From the NCBI GenBank assembly GCA_913047625.1, contig CAJWUJ010000001.1, positions 62,001 through 126,000 of the forward strand: DNA of 64,000 nt. The letters are read 5' to 3'. Numbering within the stretch: position 1 is the first letter of the stretch; every line of letters begins with the position of its first letter. Shown piece by piece: positions 60,087-64,000 of this stretch. The position numbers were made by a program, and so were the translations under genes. Below the pieces are notes generated by a model. The model was not told the DNA's origin. It searched no databases and saw only the letters and a program-made list of their open reading frames with translations. The DNA comes from an uncultured Dehalococcoidia bacterium. GTDB taxonomy: Bacteria > Chloroflexota > Dehalococcoidia > Lucifugimonadales > CAJWUJ01.

Positions 60087-60563
60087 ATGACCGAGGTTTT
60101 AGACCATACTAAGCTTGCAAATATTGTCAGGAACGGTATTAAGGGAAGTGTCTGCCGGGAGTCAACAGGTGATCTAAGTGTGGAGCTCGAAAAACTGAGA
60201 GACGTACTGGGATTCTTACAAAAAGAAGAATCCTTGGATTTTAAGTTGCTCAATTCCATTACTGCGGTCGATTACATTGAATTCTTTCAGCTGGTTTATC
60301 ATTTGACCTCATTAACACACAATCATTGCGCGGTTATTAAGGTTGATATTTTTGATCGTTCAAACCCGACTGCTCCGTCAGTGATTGATATTTGGCGAGG
60401 AGCGGATTACCAAGAAAGGGAGATCTATGACTTGATGGGGATACAGTTCAAAGACCATCCTAATCTGAAAAGACTTTTGTTGTGGGAAGGGTTTGACGGA
60501 CATCCTCTCAGAAAGGATTACTTGGAACCCCCTCTTCCCTATAATTGGCCTCAAGGCGGTTAA
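60087..60563 (+). CDS. nuoC: Complex I subunit C
   Basis: This 158-residue subunit (30 kDa homologue) of the hydrophilic arm has a degenerate N-terminal half and the C-terminal signature WRGADYQEREIYDLMGIQF, followed by RLLLWEGFDGHPLRKDY. ATG directly after the nuoB stop. It is separate from nuoD here, as in most bacteria other than those with fused NuoCD. Confidence 0.94.
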   Translation: MTEVLDHTKLANIVRNGIKGSVCRESTGDLSVELEKLRDVLGFLQKEESLDFKLLNSITAVDYIEFFQLVYHLTSLTHNHCAVIKVDIFDRSNPTAPSVIDIWRGADYQEREIYDLMGIQFKDHPNLKRLLLWEGFDGHPLRKDYLEPPLPYNWPQGG

Positions 60564-60574
60564 AGGTTTTTTGT

Positions 60575-61672
60575 ATGAAGACTGAAGCAATAACTGTAAA
60601 TATTGGGCCCCAGCATCCTAGTACGCACGGAGTATTTAGGCTGCGAGTCACCTTTGATGGAGAAGTCATCCAAGATGTTGAGGCTGTGTTTGGTTACCTT
60701 CATAGAGGCTCTGAAAAATTAGCAGAAGAACGTACCTATACCCAAGTTATTACTTTGACTGATCGTCTGGACTATGTTGCATCAATGACTAACAATCAGG
60801 CATATGTTTTAGCTTGTGAAAACCTGATGGATATAGAAGTTCCGGAGAGAGGTCAATACCTCAGGATGATAGCAGCTGAATTACAGCGTATAGCTAGTCA
60901 TTTTGTGGCTACAGGATTCCTTTTGCAAGATTTAGGCGCAATGGCAACTCCTTTGATGTACGGTTTTAGAGAGCGTGAACGTATATTGGATATGTTTGAA
61001 ATGCTTTGCGGAGCAAGGATTACGAATACATATATGAGGATAGGAGGGGTTTTCCAGGATGCTCCAGAAGAATTTTGGGGTTCATTAAGGAGTTTTCTGG
61101 ATGGTATGCCTGGCTTTTTGGACGAGTTTGACTCTTTGCTCAGGGGTAATGAGATTTTGCTTGCTCGTACCAAGGATATTGGCGTCCTAGAAGCTAGTGA
61201 AGCTATTAATTGTTCGGTGACTGGGCCAGTTTTGCGATCGACGGGTGTTGCTTGGGATTTACGTAAAGTTGATCCATATGAACTCTATCCACGGATTAAA
61301 TTCGACATACCAATAGGGACCAACGGAGACAATTATGATCGTTTTGTAATACGGCTGGCAGAAATCAGGCAGAGCATTTCAATAATTGATCAATGTTATG
61401 AACAGATTGAAGCGGGTCCAGTACGTTCTACTAATGAATTGCTGTTTTATCCAAAAACTGGTGATGCCTATGGAAAAGTGGAAGCACCAAAGGGAGAATT
61501 AGGGTTCTATTTGGTTAGTGACGGTGGAATAGCTCCTTATCGATGCAAAATTCGATCCCCATCCTTGATTAATTTGACTATGATCAAGGATTTACTGATA
61601 GGATCGAAATTGTCAGACATGATCGTGACTCTTGGAAGTATTGATATCAATATGGGTGAGGTGGATAGGTAA
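60575..61672 (+). CDS. nuoD: Complex I subunit D
   Basis: This 49 kDa-type subunit forms the quinone-binding site with NuoB. The start is ATG at 60575, giving about 365 residues that begin MKTEAITVNIGPQHPSTHGVF, the conserved HPSTHG loop; a TTG at 60545 would overlap nuoC and is not needed. YLHRGSEKLAEERTYTQ and ERMAELMR-type regions (FRERERILDMFEMLCG) are typical. It ends four bases into nuoH, overlapping its ATG by one base. Confidence 0.94.
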   Translation: MKTEAITVNIGPQHPSTHGVFRLRVTFDGEVIQDVEAVFGYLHRGSEKLAEERTYTQVITLTDRLDYVASMTNNQAYVLACENLMDIEVPERGQYLRMIAAELQRIASHFVATGFLLQDLGAMATPLMYGFRERERILDMFEMLCGARITNTYMRIGGVFQDAPEEFWGSLRSFLDGMPGFLDEFDSLLRGNEILLARTKDIGVLEASEAINCSVTGPVLRSTGVAWDLRKVDPYELYPRIKFDIPIGTNGDNYDRFVIRLAEIRQSISIIDQCYEQIEAGPVRSTNELLFYPKTGDAYGKVEAPKGELGFYLVSDGGIAPYRCKIRSPSLINLTMIKDLLIGSKLSDMIVTLGSIDINMGEVDR

Positions 61673-62931
61673 TGTCTGGAAGCTTTCTGGAATCTAATGT
61701 GATTTTCCAAGAAATCTACTGTGTTTTAGCGGGTAGTAAGTACGCTGGTGAAAGTTGCTCTGCGCAAGGGCTTTTACCAGTTGGATATGACTGGATTGGT
61801 TTCTTTATAGCTGGGTTTGCTATCATGTTTATTCTAGCGAACGCGTTTATGCTTGGTGCTGCTGTTTTTGTCTATTCCGAGAGGAGATTGCTAGGAAAGT
61901 TTCAATTGCGTACTGGGCCGAATCGTGTAGGTCCTTTTGGCTTACTTCAACCTATAGCTGATATATTAAAGCTTTTGATGAAAGAGGATATTGTCCCAAA
62001 TGGCGCGGATAAACCTGTCCACACGCTTGCCCCGATTGTTATGCTGGCTCCGGCAATTCTTGTTACTGCAGTTATCCCATTTGGCAGCGGCTATTTCTTG
62101 ACTGACTTGAATGTGGGATTGTTATATATCGTAGCTGTGTCAGGTATGATAACTATCGCAATTTTTATGGCAGGATGGAGTTGTAATAATAGGTATGCTC
62201 TTTTTGGTAGTATGCGTGGCGTTGCTCAATTAATAAGTTACGAATTACCTATGGTGTTCTCTATGGTAGGTATTCTTATTTTAACTGGTTCACTATCCCT
62301 GATTGATGTTGTCAACGCTCAAGACATCCCGTTTATTTTGGTTCAACCAATGGCGTTCGTAATTTTTCTGATTGGCACATCTGCTGAATTAAATAGAACT
62401 CCTTTTGATATCGTTGAAGCAGAGTCTGAGATAATAGCAGGCTATCATACTGAGTACAGCGGTATTAAATTTGCACTGTTTCAAGCAGCTGAAATGGGAA
62501 GTATTCTAGTCAGTGGAGCGGTAGTAGCCACATTATTTCTCAAAGGTTGGGAAGGCCCGTTTCTGCCTGGACCTATTTGGTTTTTGATTAAGGTTTATGG
62601 GTTTGTTTTTTTGATGATATGGGTTCGTGCTACTCTTCCGAGACTTCGAGTTGATCAAGTCATGGGATTTGCCTGGAAGTTTTTGTTGCCACTGAGTTTA
62701 GTCAACATATTTGTCACTGGTGCGTCGGTGTTTATTTTAGGAGACATGGAAAATGGAGTTAGGGTTTTGGACAGCGTCGATCTGTTGCTAGTAGGCGCTA
62801 TTAATTTACTGTCTCTTATTGCCTGTCTTGTGCTAGCAGGGTTTTTCATGAAAACTAAGGCATCGGGGGGACGGAGTAGGGAAATTTTGGTATCGGAGTT
62901 TGATCCAGCTGGAAGAGAGGTTCTCACATGA
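61672..62931 (+). CDS. nuoH: Complex I subunit H
   Basis: This 419-residue membrane subunit lies at the junction of the arms, with about eight or nine helices. RTGPNRVGPFGLLQPIADILKL near residue 80 and EAESEIIAGYHTEYSGIKFALF near 250 are the quinone-channel motifs, with the conserved Glu residues. An unusual N-terminal stretch of about 40 residues with cysteines (CVLAGSKYAGESC) precedes the first helix. The ATG overlaps the nuoD stop and its end overlaps the nuoI start by four bases. Confidence 0.95.
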   Translation: MSGSFLESNVIFQEIYCVLAGSKYAGESCSAQGLLPVGYDWIGFFIAGFAIMFILANAFMLGAAVFVYSERRLLGKFQLRTGPNRVGPFGLLQPIADILKLLMKEDIVPNGADKPVHTLAPIVMLAPAILVTAVIPFGSGYFLTDLNVGLLYIVAVSGMITIAIFMAGWSCNNRYALFGSMRGVAQLISYELPMVFSMVGILILTGSLSLIDVVNAQDIPFILVQPMAFVIFLIGTSAELNRTPFDIVEAESEIIAGYHTEYSGIKFALFQAAEMGSILVSGAVVATLFLKGWEGPFLPGPIWFLIKVYGFVFLMIWVRATLPRLRVDQVMGFAWKFLLPLSLVNIFVTGASVFILGDMENGVRVLDSVDLLLVGAINLLSLIACLVLAGFFMKTKASGGRSREILVSEFDPAGREVLT

Positions 62932-63614
62932 CTTATGGATTAGGACTGTTCAAAGGAATGCTGGTAACTCTTAGGAACTTTTTCCGACCTGTGGTAACGG
63001 TTCAATATCCTGATAGAAGAGTAGGGATATTTTATTTAGCTAAAAAGGCAAATATATCAGTTATCAGGTTCTTGTTAGAAAGTCCCCGTGAATCTGTTAA
63101 GTCGTTACTGGGGTTAGTGAGAGTCCCTGTTTATGTCGAGCAAAATCCTCGTTTTAGAGGTGAAGAGTTTACATGGTATGAGGACCGATGCACTGGATGT
63201 GCAAGCTGCGCCAAGTACTGTCCTTTAGGAATTATTCGAATAGAAACACACGAGAGTGGTGAATATTTACAAGAAGGACAAAGTTACTTTGTGGACACGT
63301 TTGATATCGACATAGGGCGTTGCATGTTTTGTGGTATTTGTGTAGAGGCATGTCCATATGACGCCTTATTTATGGGCACTGGTTTTGAAAGAGGCAGGTA
63401 CCAACGTTCCGAGCTTGTCATCCCTATTGAGGAACTCAAAGCAGCGTCAAAAAGGCCTAGCACTTGGTTCCGCCCGCAATTGGAGAGCCAGAAATTTGAT
63501 CCATGGAAGAGTGAGGCAGACTGGGAAACAGTGGGTAGGGAGGCATACAAATGGCATCCCAAAAGACCAGCCCAGTCAGGGAACCCAAACCAAGAGGATC
63601 AGGTGAAGGAATAA
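62928..63614 (+). CDS. nuoI: Complex I subunit I
   Basis: This 228-residue ferredoxin-like subunit has two 4Fe4S motifs: CTGCASCAKYCPLGI near residue 89 and CMFCGICVEACPYDAL near 136. The C-terminal extension of about 60 residues (rich in Pro, Gln and basic residues, ending GNPNQEDQVKE) is longer than in most NuoI. It transfers electrons toward NuoB. It overlaps nuoH by four bases and shares a base with the nuoJ start. Confidence 0.95.
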   Translation: MTYGLGLFKGMLVTLRNFFRPVVTVQYPDRRVGIFYLAKKANISVIRFLLESPRESVKSLLGLVRVPVYVEQNPRFRGEEFTWYEDRCTGCASCAKYCPLGIIRIETHESGEYLQEGQSYFVDTFDIDIGRCMFCGICVEACPYDALFMGTGFERGRYQRSELVIPIEELKAASKRPSTWFRPQLESQKFDPWKSEADWETVGREAYKWHPKRPAQSGNPNQEDQVKE

Positions 63615-64000
63615 TGATACAGGAACTGACATTTTGGGGTTTCGGGTCTTTCGTGCTTATATGTTCTTTTTTGGTAATACACACAAGGAATATATTCAGA
63701 GCTGCATTAATGCTGGTGGCTTCTTTTCTCGGTGTAGCTGTTCTATTTGTTATGCTCCGGGCGGAATTTCTAGGGGTAATTCAGATATTAGTCTATGTGG
63801 GCGCAATCGCCATCTTGATTATCTTTGGAATTGTCATGACTCGTGATAGTGAGCAAGGCAATCTCCCTAGTGGCAATACGTTCTTTGGTGCTTTTGTAGG
63901 CACAGCAGTCGGACTCCTGATTGCAATTACAGCTGTCAACACCACTTGGGAATTAATTCCTTCGGAAAGCGTGCTTCACTTTCAGAAGCTCGCTAATGAT
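63614..64000 (+). CDS. nuoJ: Complex I subunit J, cut by window end
   Basis: The first 129 residues of NuoJ, an antiporter-like membrane subunit, begin MIQELTFWGFGSFVLICSF. The segment RAEFLGVIQILVYVGAIAIL is the NuoJ signature with the conserved Tyr and Gly. At least three helices are seen before the window ends. ATG at 63614 overlaps the nuoI stop. nuoK-L-M-N would be expected downstream. Confidence 0.93.
   Translation, partial: MIQELTFWGFGSFVLICSFLVIHTRNIFRAALMLVASFLGVAVLFVMLRAEFLGVIQILVYVGAIAILIIFGIVMTRDSEQGNLPSGNTFFGAFVGTAVGLLIAITAVNTTWELIPSESVLHFQKLAND

Overview
The window looks like chromosome of a free-living bacterium of the phylum Chloroflexota, most plausibly class Dehalococcoidia and a marine SAR202-type lineage. 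This is inferred from gene content: clustered paralogous amidohydrolases and flavin monooxygenase-like genes, an orphan TRAP receptor with a Glu/Val-rich lipoprotein linker, B12-dependent NrdJ with NrdR, a very short mraZ-rsmH-ftsA-ftsZ cluster, a bacterial HerA/NurA operon, and a complex I operon that runs nuoABCD straight into nuoHIJ. There is no 16S rRNA to confirm this. Base composition looks even and moderately AT-rich by eye. I see no insertion sequence, phage gene, integrase or CRISPR array.

Layout. 1-20.1 kb is a catabolic and transport region: three ACMSD-like amidohydrolases (two in tandem), an RND exporter, two MFS-type or exporter genes, two hydantoinase-B homologues without a HyuA partner, a phosphotriesterase-like hydrolase followed by a flavin monooxygenase-like gene with no ordinary start codon, an alpha/beta hydrolase, a TRAP substrate-binding lipoprotein, a D-threonine aldolase-like enzyme, pirin, and formate-tetrahydrofolate ligase. 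20.2-23.5 kb is a zinc-uptake locus (znuA-znuC-znuB facing a Fur-family regulator) with a clear 7-1-7 operator. 23.5-28.5 kb holds tRNA-Arg(CCG), tRNA-His(GTG) and pepA, degV, yggT, proC, pdxA on the minus strand. 28.8-31.5 kb has an MFS transporter and fumarase. 31.5-31.8 kb is an unannotated, highly structured segment that may encode an RNA.

31.8-39.7 kb (minus strand) carries a PIN-like protein, nrdJ, a small zinc-ribbon protein, nrdR, then ftsZ, ftsA, rsmH and mraZ. Two intergenic regions contain NrdR-box-like sites and the mraZ promoter carries four 10-bp-spaced repeats. 39.9-48.7 kb (plus strand) is housekeeping: mog, trmD, rplS, a PriA whose helicase motifs are degenerate, def, secD-secF and nfo. 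48.7-57.8 kb (minus strand) carries a lipoprotein peptidyl-prolyl isomerase coupled to a leucine-type dehydrogenase, a four-gene HerA/NurA DNA-processing set overlapping selB, and hemW. 57.9-64 kb (plus strand) has holA and the nuoABCDHIJ operon, cut by the window end.

The most interesting items are the degenerate PriA, the paired NrdR-box-like sites plus two overlapping palindromes around nrdR/nrdJ, the candidate structured RNA at 31.6-31.8 kb, the HerA/NurA operon with two unknown partners and its overlap with selB, and the noncanonical start of the monooxygenase gene. None of these is proven to be a new system from sequence alone.
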